Shown here: in pieces, positions 1 through 8,251 of the stretch
Layout: each line of letters opens with the position of its first letter
Position numbering within the stretch: the first letter of the stretch is position 1
Source: CAYOBW01 sp964402115
GTDB taxonomy: Bacteria > Verrucomicrobiota > Kiritimatiellia > UBA8416 > CAYOBW01
Length of the DNA stretch: 18,054 bases
Assembly (NCBI GenBank): GCA_964402115.1
Contig: CAYOBW010000137.1
Coordinates: 1 to 18,054, forward strand
Direction: 5' to 3'
Made by a program: the position numbers and the translations under genes
Notes under the pieces: generated by a model
Database searches by the model: none
The model's input: only the letters and a program-made list of their open reading frames with translations
Told to the model about the DNA's origin: nothing

Positions 1-308
1 ATCCAAAGCTTCAGCTCGGTGGAGCCGATCTTTCGGTAGGTCTCGACGCGGGCGTTCTTGAAGGTGGGCGGGGCCTTGTCCTTGCCGCGGAGCTTGGTGG
101 CGTATTGGCGGGCCTCGTCCTCGGAAAGCTTGCCGCCCTTGTCCGTGTCGGCGTCGGGAGAACGCTGCGTCAGGCGGTCGAGCTTCTGCTGCCGATCGGC
201 CGCCTGCGCGCGCGACGACGACGCGATCCCGATGCAAAGGACAATCGCCAGCACGTACGGCAGCGACAGACCCTGCGACAAACTGCAGGGGAATCGCTGT
301 GCAGTCAC
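1..308 (-). CDS. Secreted EF-hand / alpha-beta hydrolase (esterase)-like protein, N-terminal part
   Basis: The minus-strand frame is open from the left edge to about 308, so only the first ~102 residues are present. They show a signal peptide with hydrophobic core LPYVLAIVLCIGIA and a likely cleavage after SRAQA. An EF-hand-like loop follows (DTDKGGKLSEDE, about residues 54-65 from the 308 start). The segment then reads VETYRKIGSTELKLWI. EF-hand plus 'YK.VG..ELKL' openings are typical of secreted PVC-group alpha/beta hydrolases of the feruloyl-esterase or acetyl-esterase type. That comparison is from memory and the catalytic part lies outside the window. The start is uncertain: GTG at 308 and TTG at 281 are both in frame and neither has a clear Shine-Dalgarno sequence. 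The plus-strand frames over this stretch lack any such features. Likely role: exported deacylation of polysaccharide or a related ester, inferred only. Confidence 0.55.
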   Translation of the reverse strand, partial: MTAQRFPCSLSQGLSLPYVLAIVLCIGIASSSRAQAADRQQKLDRLTQRSPDADTDKGGKLSEDEARQYATKLRGKDKAPPTFKNARVETYRKIGSTELKLW

Positions 309-631
309 GGCAGGCGTGCGCACGCCGAGATCGGCTCGAAGACTGCCGTCTGGTCGCAGAGATGTTGGCCGGCTTCCTTGCCAAGTAGAGACGCTTTTGT
401 TTGCTGAGGTTCTCACGTGCTTATCCCTTGTCTTCTTTTGCCGAAGGTTATTACCGCTTTGCTTCAGAGAACGAACATGAAGTGTGTCTTATTGCCGTGG
501 AGTACATGGTTTTCTCAGTTCTGGATCAGCCAACGGCGCCAGTCAACCTGCGAGCGGGACGCGAGCTAGGTTGCGGTGGCTTGTTGGGATTGCCGGTCAC
601 TTCTTCCGCTGCGTCAGCCGCTCAACACTTG

Positions 632-708
632 GATTATGATTAGGATCAAGATTACGATTAGGATTCTCTACTCTCCTCATAATCTGAATCATAATCCTAA
701 TCGTAATC
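632..708. repeat. GATTAN hexanucleotide repeat arranged as an inverted repeat
   Basis: The left arm (632-667) is six hexamers of the form GATTAN with two imperfect units. The right arm (679-708) is five hexamers of the complementary form NTAATC, again with one imperfect unit. The arms contain a perfect 16-bp inverted repeat, GATTACGATTAGGATT at 650-665 against its complement at 693-708, separated by 27 bp. A transcript of either strand could fold into a long hairpin. The AT-rich hexamers stand out sharply from the GC-rich surroundings. Possible roles are an intergenic transcription end, a mobile palindromic repeat, or a slippage-expanded minisatellite; the sequence does not decide between them. 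Confidence 0.85.
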
Positions 709-729
709 CGTTTCCGGCGTCCGATCCCA

Positions 730-748
730 ACGTCTGTCCTGCAGACGT
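730..748. repeat. Short perfect hairpin downstream of the isomerase gene
   Basis: ACGTCTG (730-736) is followed by a 5-base loop and its complement CAGACGT (742-748). It lies about 80 bp beyond the isomerase stop in the direction of transcription, so it could slow or end that transcript. No T-run follows on either strand, so it is not a classical Rho-independent terminator. Confidence 0.35.
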
Positions 749-828
749 CACTGTCGGAAGTCACGGGCCGGGCCACGGACGGGTGTCGGTTACCGGCGTC
801 TGCGGGCAGGCGTAATCGTCGTCTGGTC

Positions 829-2616
829 TCACCCGTCGCGCGCCTGGCGGCAAGCCTCATCCCGCACGCAGGCTTTGATCGTTGCGCACGTGCGGCCGAC
901 GGCGGGGCCGTGCGGCCGGATCGTGTAGGGGCCGACCGCGGCCGGCACGATGAACGTTTCGGCGTAGTGCACGACGAAGGGGGCAAACGCGCCCCCCGGG
1001 CTCTCCACCACCGCCTCCGCGCCTTCGACGAGGTTGAGGACGTTGACGGTAGCGTGCGTGTCGTGCGGCGCCGTGCCGGTGAACCAGTGCCGTCGCGTTT
1101 CGATGAACTCCAGCGCGTGCAGGCCGGTGCGCTCCTCGCGCCAGCCCGCCCCCTCCGCCACCGGCGTGACGCGGTTCACCAGCTCCGCCGCGGTCCACGC
1201 CGTGTCGCGCTCCCACCGGATCACCGCGCGGCCGCGCTCGATGCTGATCGGGCGGGGCAGGCCGTCGAGACCGGGCCGGCTCCAGTCCCACAGCTTGAAG
1301 GTGAAGATGTAGGGCGTGGCGCTGATCTCCAGCACCATGGCCTGCGAGCCGGAGCAGTGGACGGTGCCCGCCGGGATGAGGAAATGGTCATGCTTGCGCG
1401 CGGGCCAGCGGTTGACATACCGGTCGGCGTCGAACGGCGGGCCGCCGGCCTGCGCTGTCGCGAGGTCCGCGACGAAGGCCCGCGGGTCGGCGCCGGTGCG
1501 CAGCCCGAGGTAGACGGCCGCGCCCGCGCCGGCGTCGAGCAGGTAGTAGCTCTCGTCCTGTGTGTAGGCCAGGCCGAATTGCTCCAGCGCGTATGCGGCC
1601 GTCGGGTGCACCTGCAGGCTGAGGTTGCCGCCGCCCATGGTGTCGAGGAAGTCGAAGCGGATGGGGAACTCCGGCCCGAAGCGCCCATGCACGGCGGCGC
1701 CAAGCAGCTCGCGCGGGCGGTGGAAGACGAGGTTGAGCGCCGGCATCTCGACCGTTGTGTCGCCGTAGCCGAGGAGCAGGCTGTTCTCCTCCGGGACGCA
1801 GTCGAAGCACCAGCCGAAATTGGGGACGGCGGGATCGAGGCCGCAGACCCGCTGCATCCAGCGCCCGCCCCAGGGGGCGGGATCGAAGAACGGCACGACG
1901 CGGAAGGGGCGGCGGGCGGCGAGGTCCAGCCCCGCGCGCAGGGCGTCGCCGCCGAGCAGGCGCGGATCTCCGGGGAGGGTGGTGTCGAGCAGGTAATCCC
2001 AGCGCGCCAGCGTCGCCTGCTTCAGGCGGTCGCAGACGCGCCAGTCCACGAAGAACGACCGCTTGTACTGCAACCCCGGTTTCAGGCCGCGGTTGCGTAC
2101 GCCGAGGTTGTCCACCAGGCCGCGGCGCTGGCGGAGCTGGCCCTCCCAGCGCGGCATGTCGGCGTAGATCACGAGATCGGGCGTGCAGGCCAGGAGGGCG
2201 CCGGGGCCGAAAACGACGAGCGTGCCGGTGAGGCGCTCGAGCGTCGCGCGCCAGGCGGGCAGCCTGGCCGGGTCGAGGAAATCAGCCAGCGAGAGCGGAG
2301 CGAGCTGTCCCCACAGCGGATCGTCGCCGCCGAGCCAGGGGGCGCAGAGGGTGTCCACGCGCTCCGGCGGCAGGAAGACGTCGCGCGTAGGCAGCAGATG
2401 CTCCGCCCCGAGGCCGGCGCGCAGCTCGCGTTCGACTTCGTCCAGCAGCCCGGGATAGCACTCGACCGCGACGACCAGGCGTGGGCCCGCGCCGCGCCGC
2501 CGCGCGAACTCCGCGCGCAGGGTGGCGGTCACCGCCGGCCAGCCGCTCCGGCAGGCCCCGCCGAGGCCGGGCACCGCCACGACCGGTTGCTTGTCGTAGG
2601 CGCTGCCGCCGCTCAT
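829..2616 (-). CDS. Long-form class I mannose-6-phosphate isomerase
   Basis: Predicted 595-residue cytoplasmic enzyme interconverting mannose-6-phosphate and fructose-6-phosphate. The C-terminal half carries the cupin-fold type I isomerase signature: SLQVHP (Gln335, His337), QDESYYLLDA (Glu355) and KHDHFLIPAGTVHCSG (His420). These give the Gln-His-Glu-His zinc set expected for the family. Conserved blocks PWGGRW (248-253) and FDCVPEENSLLLGYG match the ~590-residue isomerases of Bacteroidetes and PVC bacteria. The ~230-residue N-terminal extension (VVVAVECYPG near 48-55, LVIYADMPRWE near 148-158) has no assigned function that I know of. The ATG at 2616 overlaps the transporter stop as ATGA, implying translational coupling. 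The frame stays open upstream through the transporter gene, but that part is a shadow. The actual sugar (mannose, fructose or another hexose) is not determined by sequence alone. Confidence 0.85.
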   Translation of the reverse strand: MSGGSAYDKQPVVAVPGLGGACRSGWPAVTATLRAEFARRRGAGPRLVVAVECYPGLLDEVERELRAGLGAEHLLPTRDVFLPPERVDTLCAPWLGGDDPLWGQLAPLSLADFLDPARLPAWRATLERLTGTLVVFGPGALLACTPDLVIYADMPRWEGQLRQRRGLVDNLGVRNRGLKPGLQYKRSFFVDWRVCDRLKQATLARWDYLLDTTLPGDPRLLGGDALRAGLDLAARRPFRVVPFFDPAPWGGRWMQRVCGLDPAVPNFGWCFDCVPEENSLLLGYGDTTVEMPALNLVFHRPRELLGAAVHGRFGPEFPIRFDFLDTMGGGNLSLQVHPTAAYALEQFGLAYTQDESYYLLDAGAGAAVYLGLRTGADPRAFVADLATAQAGGPPFDADRYVNRWPARKHDHFLIPAGTVHCSGSQAMVLEISATPYIFTFKLWDWSRPGLDGLPRPISIERGRAVIRWERDTAWTAAELVNRVTPVAEGAGWREERTGLHALEFIETRRHWFTGTAPHDTHATVNVLNLVEGAEAVVESPGGAFAPFVVHYAETFIVPAAVGPYTIRPHGPAVGRTCATIKACVRDEACRQARDG

Positions 2617-3980
2617 GCGCCGCGTTTCCAGTCCGCCTCGATCGCCTCCAGCGTACGGCCCTTCGTTTCCGGCACGGCGAAGAGCACGAACAGGAACGTC
2701 AGCAGGCTGATGCAGCCGTAGAACCAGAACGTCAGGACTGGCCCGACGCGCGGGTTGTCGTTCAGCATCGGGAACGTCTGTGCGACGACGTAGCACGACG
2801 TCCAGATCACGAACGTGGCGATCGACATCGCGCGGCCGCGCACCTTGTTCGGGAAGATTTCCGAGCAGATGATCCAGGGGATCGGCCCCATGGCCATGGC
2901 GAAGGCACCGGTGAAGCCGATGACGCAGAGCAGCAGCGGCAGGCCGCTCTGGTGCGTGTGGAACATCCACCCCACCAGGCCGAGGGCGACGGTCTGCACG
3001 GCGGTGCCGATCAGCAGCAGGGGCCGCCGCCCGGCCTTGTCCACGAACCCGAGCGCGACGAAGGTGAAGAGCAGGTTGACGAGACCGATCCAGACCGAGG
3101 CGCCGAAGGCGGCGTTCTTCACGGCCCCCGAGGACTCGAAGATCTTGGTCGAATAGTACATGATCGCGTTGATGCCGCAGAACTGCGAGCCGGCCATGAG
3201 CGCCACGGCAATCAGCAGCGGCCGCCGGTAGGCGCGGCTGAAGAGCTCGGAGAGCCGCCCCTCCTCCGTCTGCGCGGCGGCGCGGATGGCGACCAGCTCG
3301 CGGGCGGCGTGCTCGGCGCCGCCGATGCTCGTGAGGATGGCCTGCGCCTCTGTCTCGCGCTGCCGCTGCATCAGCCAGCGCGGGCTCTCCGGCACGCCGA
3401 CGAGCAGGGCCATGAAGCCGAGGGCGGGTACGACCTCCATGCCCAGCATCCAGCGCCAGCCTTGGGCCGTGTTCCACGCGTCGTCGCCCAGGCCCTGGAT
3501 GAGCTTGTTGACGAACAGCGTCAGGAAGATGCCGGCGACGATGCCCAGCTGGAAGAGCGTGCCGAGGCGGCCGCGCCACTTCTCGGGCGCCAGCTCAGCG
3601 ATGTAGACGGGGCAGATCATGGACGACGCCCCGATGCCCAGGCCGCTGATGAACCGCGCGGCGAGGAACTCCCCGAACGTGCGCGGCACGGCCGAGAGCA
3701 CGCCTGACACCGCGTAGAGCGCCGCGCAGAGGAACAGCAGCTTACGGCGGCCGAAGCGGTCGCTGAGGAAGCCGGCGAACATGGCGCCGGGGATGCAGCC
3801 CAGGATGGCGCTGGCCCCCGCCAGCCCCTCCTGCGTCGGGTTCAGGCCGAGGTGCGCCTTCAGGTACGAGTTGGCCCCGTTGATGACGGCCGTGTCGTAG
3901 CCGAACAGGAACCCGCCGATGGCGGCCACGGCAGTGGCGAAGAGAACGAAGCGCAGGGACTTGCCGGACTGTTCGCTCAT
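2613..3980 (-). CDS. Sugar porter family MFS transporter (XylE/GalP type)
   Basis: Predicted 455-residue, 12-helix inner-membrane proton-linked sugar transporter. Family signatures are all present in order: GYDTAVINGA in helix 1 (27-36), DRFGRRK between helices 2 and 3 (74-80), RFISGLGIGASSM and the PVYIAE motif (109-129), PESPRWL at the end of helix 6 (198-203), QFCGINAIMYYS in helix 7 (267-277), DKAGRRP (314-320), GPIPWIICSEIFP (365-377) and VPETKGRTLEAIE (436-448). Length is normal for the family. The start at 3980 is chosen because AAGGAG lies 6 bases upstream; an earlier in-frame ATG at 4043 would add 21 non-hydrophobic residues and has no such site. It is the first gene of a two-gene operon with the isomerase, which suggests hexose import feeding glycolysis. 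Confidence 0.93.
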   Translation of the reverse strand: MSEQSGKSLRFVLFATAVAAIGGFLFGYDTAVINGANSYLKAHLGLNPTQEGLAGASAILGCIPGAMFAGFLSDRFGRRKLLFLCAALYAVSGVLSAVPRTFGEFLAARFISGLGIGASSMICPVYIAELAPEKWRGRLGTLFQLGIVAGIFLTLFVNKLIQGLGDDAWNTAQGWRWMLGMEVVPALGFMALLVGVPESPRWLMQRQRETEAQAILTSIGGAEHAARELVAIRAAAQTEEGRLSELFSRAYRRPLLIAVALMAGSQFCGINAIMYYSTKIFESSGAVKNAAFGASVWIGLVNLLFTFVALGFVDKAGRRPLLLIGTAVQTVALGLVGWMFHTHQSGLPLLLCVIGFTGAFAMAMGPIPWIICSEIFPNKVRGRAMSIATFVIWTSCYVVAQTFPMLNDNPRVGPVLTFWFYGCISLLTFLFVLFAVPETKGRTLEAIEADWKRGA

Positions 3981-3986
3981 GCTGTA

Positions 3987-3992
3987 CTCCTT
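3987..3992 (-). promoter_or_regulatory. Ribosome binding site deciding the transporter start
   Basis: AAGGAG on the minus strand, 6 bases before the ATG at 3980. It abuts a CCCGGG...CCCGGG inverted repeat (3994-3999 with 4008-4013) in the leader that could fold next to the site. Confidence 0.75.
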
Positions 3993-4029
3993 GCCCGGGC
4001 GCGCGGACCCGGGAACCGTCCGACCCCAG

Positions 4030-4041
4030 GTGGCACGCCAC
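4030..4041. promoter_or_regulatory. Palindrome in the transporter leader, possible operator
   Basis: GTGGC-AC-GCCAC is symmetrical apart from its two central bases. It lies 50 bp before the transporter ATG, just after the best promoter candidate. This is where a sugar-responsive repressor could bind. Function is inferred from position only. Confidence 0.3.
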
Positions 4042-4052
4042 AACGCACCCGT

Positions 4053-4081
4053 ATCCTAGACTACGCCCGCCCGCGTGTGCA
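4053..4081 (-). promoter_or_regulatory. Candidate sigma-70-type promoter of the sugar operon
   Basis: Minus strand TGCACA (4081-4076) and TAGGAT (4058-4053) are 17 bases apart. Each matches four of six consensus positions. Transcription would begin near 4046, about 65 bases before the transporter ATG. A TTGACG at 4088-4083 is closer to the -35 consensus but is badly spaced for TAGGAT. Confidence 0.35.
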
Positions 4082-4115
4082 GCGTCAATCCGGTCCATTT
4101 TTCAATACGATCTTA

Positions 4116-4576
4116 TCATGCGCCGCAGGTCGCGACGAAGGCGGTCGGGTCGGCTGGCGTGATCAAGACGCGACCGCGTGCGGTCTCGACGAGGACGGCG
4201 TCTGCGGTCCTGGCGCTGGTGGCGTAAGCGCGGAAGACGCCGTAGGGGCGGTTCCAGTAAAGTCCCGTGCCCGCAAACACACCTCCGTTACCGAAGAGCC
4301 TGATGGTAAACGGGATGCGGGAGGTGAGCCGGTGGCACGCGCGCAGTTCGCCGAAGCACTTCCGCCCCGCCCGCAAGCGGACGGTGAACCGTCCCTCCGT
4401 GACCTCGTAGGCCACGGGGGCGCTGAGGTAACACAGCAAGACCACGACGCCCAGTCCCAGGCTGGCGATCAACAGCGGCCGATCGAACCAGCTGGCCACG
4501 CAGAAGCCGGCGGTCAAAGCGAGCACAAGGCCCGTGACAATCCGGATCGAGAGACTGGTACGCGCGGCCGGGTAGT

Positions 4577-4580
<4 letters not shown>
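4116..4580 (-). CDS. Two-helix membrane protein with bacterial PH-like domain
   Basis: Predicted 154 residues. Two hydrophobic segments (about 13-30 and 36-56) form a membrane hairpin near the N-terminus. A mainly beta-strand domain follows (about 57-154). The run RLFGNGGVFAGTGLYWN..YGVFRAYAT near 94-120 and the ending VLITPADPTAFVA resemble the bPH_5-type bacterial PH-like domain; this is from family memory and not computed. The ATG at 4580 overlaps the EBP stop (4577-4579) as ATGA, with GTGAGGA a few bases before it, so the two proteins are probably made together. The tight coupling suggests a functional partnership with the EBP, for example holding or sensing at the membrane. No catalytic residues are evident. 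Confidence 0.7.
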
Positions 4581-6991
<2,411 letters not shown>

Positions 6992-6999
6992 GGTCGAAA

Positions 7000-7005
7000 C
7001 TCCTT
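7000..7005 (-). promoter_or_regulatory. Ribosome binding site deciding the GTG start of the EBP
   Basis: AAGGAG on the minus strand lies 8 bases before GTG at 6991-6989. There is no in-frame ATG nearby, so this site supports the GTG. Confidence 0.75.
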
Positions 7006-7135
7006 ATGGATGTTGAATGCGCTTATGATGCGCCCAATATGAACTAATCTGCAAGTGATATCTCCCAGATAGTCAGAAGCGCAATTGTGTCGCAAACTAC
7101 ACACTTACAGCATCTTGTACAATTTCATCCCCACT

Positions 7136-7150
7136 TGGCACTGGATTTGC
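7136..7150 (+). promoter_or_regulatory. Sigma-54 (-24/-12) promoter
   Basis: TGGCAC-N5-TTGC matches the core sigma-54 consensus at every fixed position. The GG (7137-7138) and GC (7149-7150) are exactly 10 bases apart. Transcription would begin near 7162, pointing toward the coiled-coil and giant protease genes with a leader of about 480 bases. A sigma-54 activator gene is immediately next door. Confidence 0.7.
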
Positions 7151-7160
7151 GATGTTATTC

Positions 7161-7182
7161 ACCGTCGACGTGGGTTGACGGT
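7161..7182 (+). ncRNA. Hairpin at the predicted start of the sigma-54 transcript
   Basis: ACCGTCGAC (7161-7169) pairs with GTTGACGGT (7174-7182) through nine base pairs, including one G-U, with loop GTGG. It begins at the predicted transcription start and could cap or protect the 5' end of the RNA, or form part of a longer structured leader. Confidence 0.4.
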
Positions 7183-7333
7183 CGTCCTGGCTGCCGGACC
7201 GGGTGGTTGGAGGCATGGACGGGTCTCCGGGCAGTCTGACTTCGGGTCGTTCTGGTTGAATGGGGCAGGATTCGGATTCTGTTCCACGTGGTGAGCGGCG
7301 CAGGAACCGACGTATTTGGGATTGCCGTTCGTG

Positions 7334-7355
7334 GGTCGGGATCGAAATCCCGACC
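7334..7355. repeat. Perfect 9-bp hairpin with CGAA loop
   Basis: GGTCGGGAT (7334-7342) and ATCCCGACC (7347-7355) enclose a four-base loop. No T-run follows on the plus strand, so it is not a simple terminator. Its GAT-spaced wording recalls the hexamer repeat at 632-708 and may be the same type of extragenic element. Confidence 0.6.
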
Positions 7356-7468
7356 AAGTTGAATCAGGAGCGAGAGTGCGGTGGCGCCGGTCGCACTTGG
7401 GGATCTGCCGAAGGTGGAACGTGTGGATGTGCCTTGCTCGAGGACTTGAGTGTCGGGGTGTTTTGAAT

Positions 7469-7483
7469 GCGGAAAACGTGCCA
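7469..7483 (-). promoter_or_regulatory. Weak sigma-54-like site facing the EBP
   Basis: Minus strand TGGCAC-GTTTT-CCGC keeps the -24 GG and -12 GC with the correct 10-base spacing but has CC in place of TT before the -12 GC. If used, it would give an RNA antisense to the plus-strand leader and reading toward the EBP gene 480 bp away. Confidence 0.3.
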
Positions 7484-7502
7484 ATTCTCACTTGTGTTCA
7501 CA

Positions 7503-7526
7503 GTGCCGATCGTTCATGATTGGCAC
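7503..7526. repeat. Hairpin with alternative pairing partner
   Basis: GTGCCGATC (7503-7511) pairs with GATTGGCAC (7518-7526), nine pairs including one G-U, loop of six. A third copy of the arm, GTGCCAAT at 7478-7485, can pair perfectly with 7519-7526 instead, so two mutually exclusive folds are possible. Confidence 0.5.
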
Positions 7527-7629
7527 ACCGGCAGGAATAGGCAAGCCGGGTTGGCGGAAAAACATGTAATAGGCATACGCCTGCATCCGTAACGGTTACT
7601 GAGACGGGTTGGGTGTGTTGCATATTCTT

Positions 7630-7635
7630 GAAGGG
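7630..7635 (+). promoter_or_regulatory. Ribosome binding site deciding the coiled-coil protein start
   Basis: GAAGGG is 8 bases before ATG at 7644. It favours this ATG over the in-frame GTG at 7635, which overlaps the site itself. Confidence 0.65.
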
Positions 7636-7643
7636 TGGTCTCG

Positions 7644-8216
7644 ATGCGGTCCGTTTGGGGTGGTTCGTGGAGACTGACGGGGGCGGTCCTGTTGCTGACA
7701 GGCGGACTCTGCACATCGTCTGGCAATGCCGTTACGAATGCAGCTGTCGCTGTCGCCGCGCCGGCGGGCGCTGCCACGAATGCCCCGGCCGCGTCCGCGG
7801 ATCGGCAGGCCGCTCTGCAACAGCGCGTGCACGCCGTCGACCTCGAACTCGCCCAAGTCCGCACCGAGTACGAGAACTTGCGCAAAGAGGCGGCGGACAA
7901 AGGACGTTTCCTGGCCGATTTGCAGATGAACGGCCAGGCTGGAGAGGATCAGGAGACCGTGGCGTTGCGTGTCCAGGTTAAGGATTTGCAGCAGCAGCTG
8001 AGCGAGGCGCAGCGCAAACTCACCGAGCGGCTCGAACAGCGGACGGAGTCCAAGGATGCCGTGGCGCGGCGGAAGGCGATCCTGCAACGTCTGGGTGCGA
8101 TCGGGCAGCGGCGGGTTGAGCTGGCTGGCGAGAAACGGAATTTGCTGGGAGAACTTGAACAACTCAGTACGACAAATCGTCCGGCTGCCCGTGTTTCTGG
8201 AGCGGCTGGGCGCTAG
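7644..8216 (+). CDS. Secreted coiled-coil protein of unknown function
   Basis: Predicted 190 residues. An N-terminal signal peptide is visible: basic start, then LTGAVLLLTGGLC, with probable cleavage near SSGNA. There is no proper lipobox before the cysteine. A low-complexity Ala/Thr-rich linker covers about 30-52. Two charged, heptad-like helices follow (about 53-93 and 104-175; QQQLSEAQRKLTERLEQR is typical) separated by a Gly/Asn-containing turn, so an antiparallel coiled coil or an oligomer is likely. The tail is short and unstructured. It ends only 35 bp before the giant protease start and is almost certainly co-transcribed. Position suggests a periplasmic chaperone, scaffold or export partner for the giant protein; no family was recognised and no catalytic motif is visible. 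Confidence 0.75.
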   Translation: MRSVWGGSWRLTGAVLLLTGGLCTSSGNAVTNAAVAVAAPAGAATNAPAASADRQAALQQRVHAVDLELAQVRTEYENLRKEAADKGRFLADLQMNGQAGEDQETVALRVQVKDLQQQLSEAQRKLTERLEQRTESKDAVARRKAILQRLGAIGQRRVELAGEKRNLLGELEQLSTTNRPAARVSGAAGR

Positions 8217-8238
8217 GGTCCGGTTCCTGTGAATTATT

Positions 8239-8245
8239 GAGGGAG
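8239..8245 (+). promoter_or_regulatory. Ribosome binding site deciding the GTG start of the giant protease
   Basis: GAGGGAG lies 6 bases before GTG at 8252, which opens a normal signal peptide (MKRNSIVTGMTLLVAVLAAG). An in-frame TTG at 8237 would place the site inside the gene. Confidence 0.75.
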
Positions 8246-8251
8246 TACCAC

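Larger units (their letters stand above)
309..828. other. Gene-free stretch with repeats
   Basis: About 520 bp lie between the end of the isomerase gene and the start of the esterase-like gene, both on the minus strand. No reading frame here has a convincing start, ribosome site or recognisable protein. The stretch contains the GATTAN inverted repeat (632-708) and a short perfect hairpin (730-748). It must also hold the 3' end of the isomerase transcript and the promoter of the leftmost gene. I could not identify a convincing -35/-10 pair. Base composition is more AT-rich than the flanking genes. Confidence 0.6.
6992..7643. other. Gene-free control region between the EBP and the protease operon
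   Basis: About 650 bp with no convincing protein. The frames that cross it lack ribosome sites and recognisable composition. It holds the plus-strand sigma-54 promoter (7136-7150), a minus-strand sigma-54-like site (7469-7483), three hairpins (7161-7182, 7334-7355, 7503-7526) and a pair of ATGCGC direct repeats (7017-7022, 7028-7033) one helical turn apart. Those repeats lie just over 100 bp upstream of the promoter, where EBP binding sites usually sit. Confidence 0.7.

Noticed and set aside
58..480. Plus-strand frames over the left edge
   Set aside because: The minus strand here encodes a signal peptide, an EF-hand loop and an esterase-like opening; the plus-strand products have no recognisable features.
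632..708. CRISPR array
   Set aside because: Units are contiguous 6-mers with no spacers.
910..2721. Long plus-strand frame opposite the isomerase
   Set aside because: Shadow in GC-rich DNA; the minus strand carries the full isomerase signature.
2617..3579. Upstream extension of the isomerase frame through the transporter gene
   Set aside because: The region encodes the transporter in another frame with all family motifs; the isomerase starts at the ATGA overlap.
2481..3707. Long plus-strand frame opposite the transporter
   Set aside because: Low-complexity Arg/Glu/His-rich product, typical antisense shadow of a GC-rich gene.
4031..4046. TGGCAC on the plus strand in the transporter leader as a sigma-54 promoter
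   Set aside because: The following GC is 11, not 10, bases from the GG, the TTGC element is absent and it points into the EBP operon.
7097..7491. Minus- and plus-strand small frames in the control region as genes
   Set aside because: No ribosome sites, overlapping frames on both strands, and composition without protein character.
7521..7535. TGGCAC at 7521 as a second plus-strand sigma-54 promoter
   Set aside because: The -12 element reads CAGG, not TTGC, and lacks the GC; the TGGCAC is better explained as a hairpin arm.
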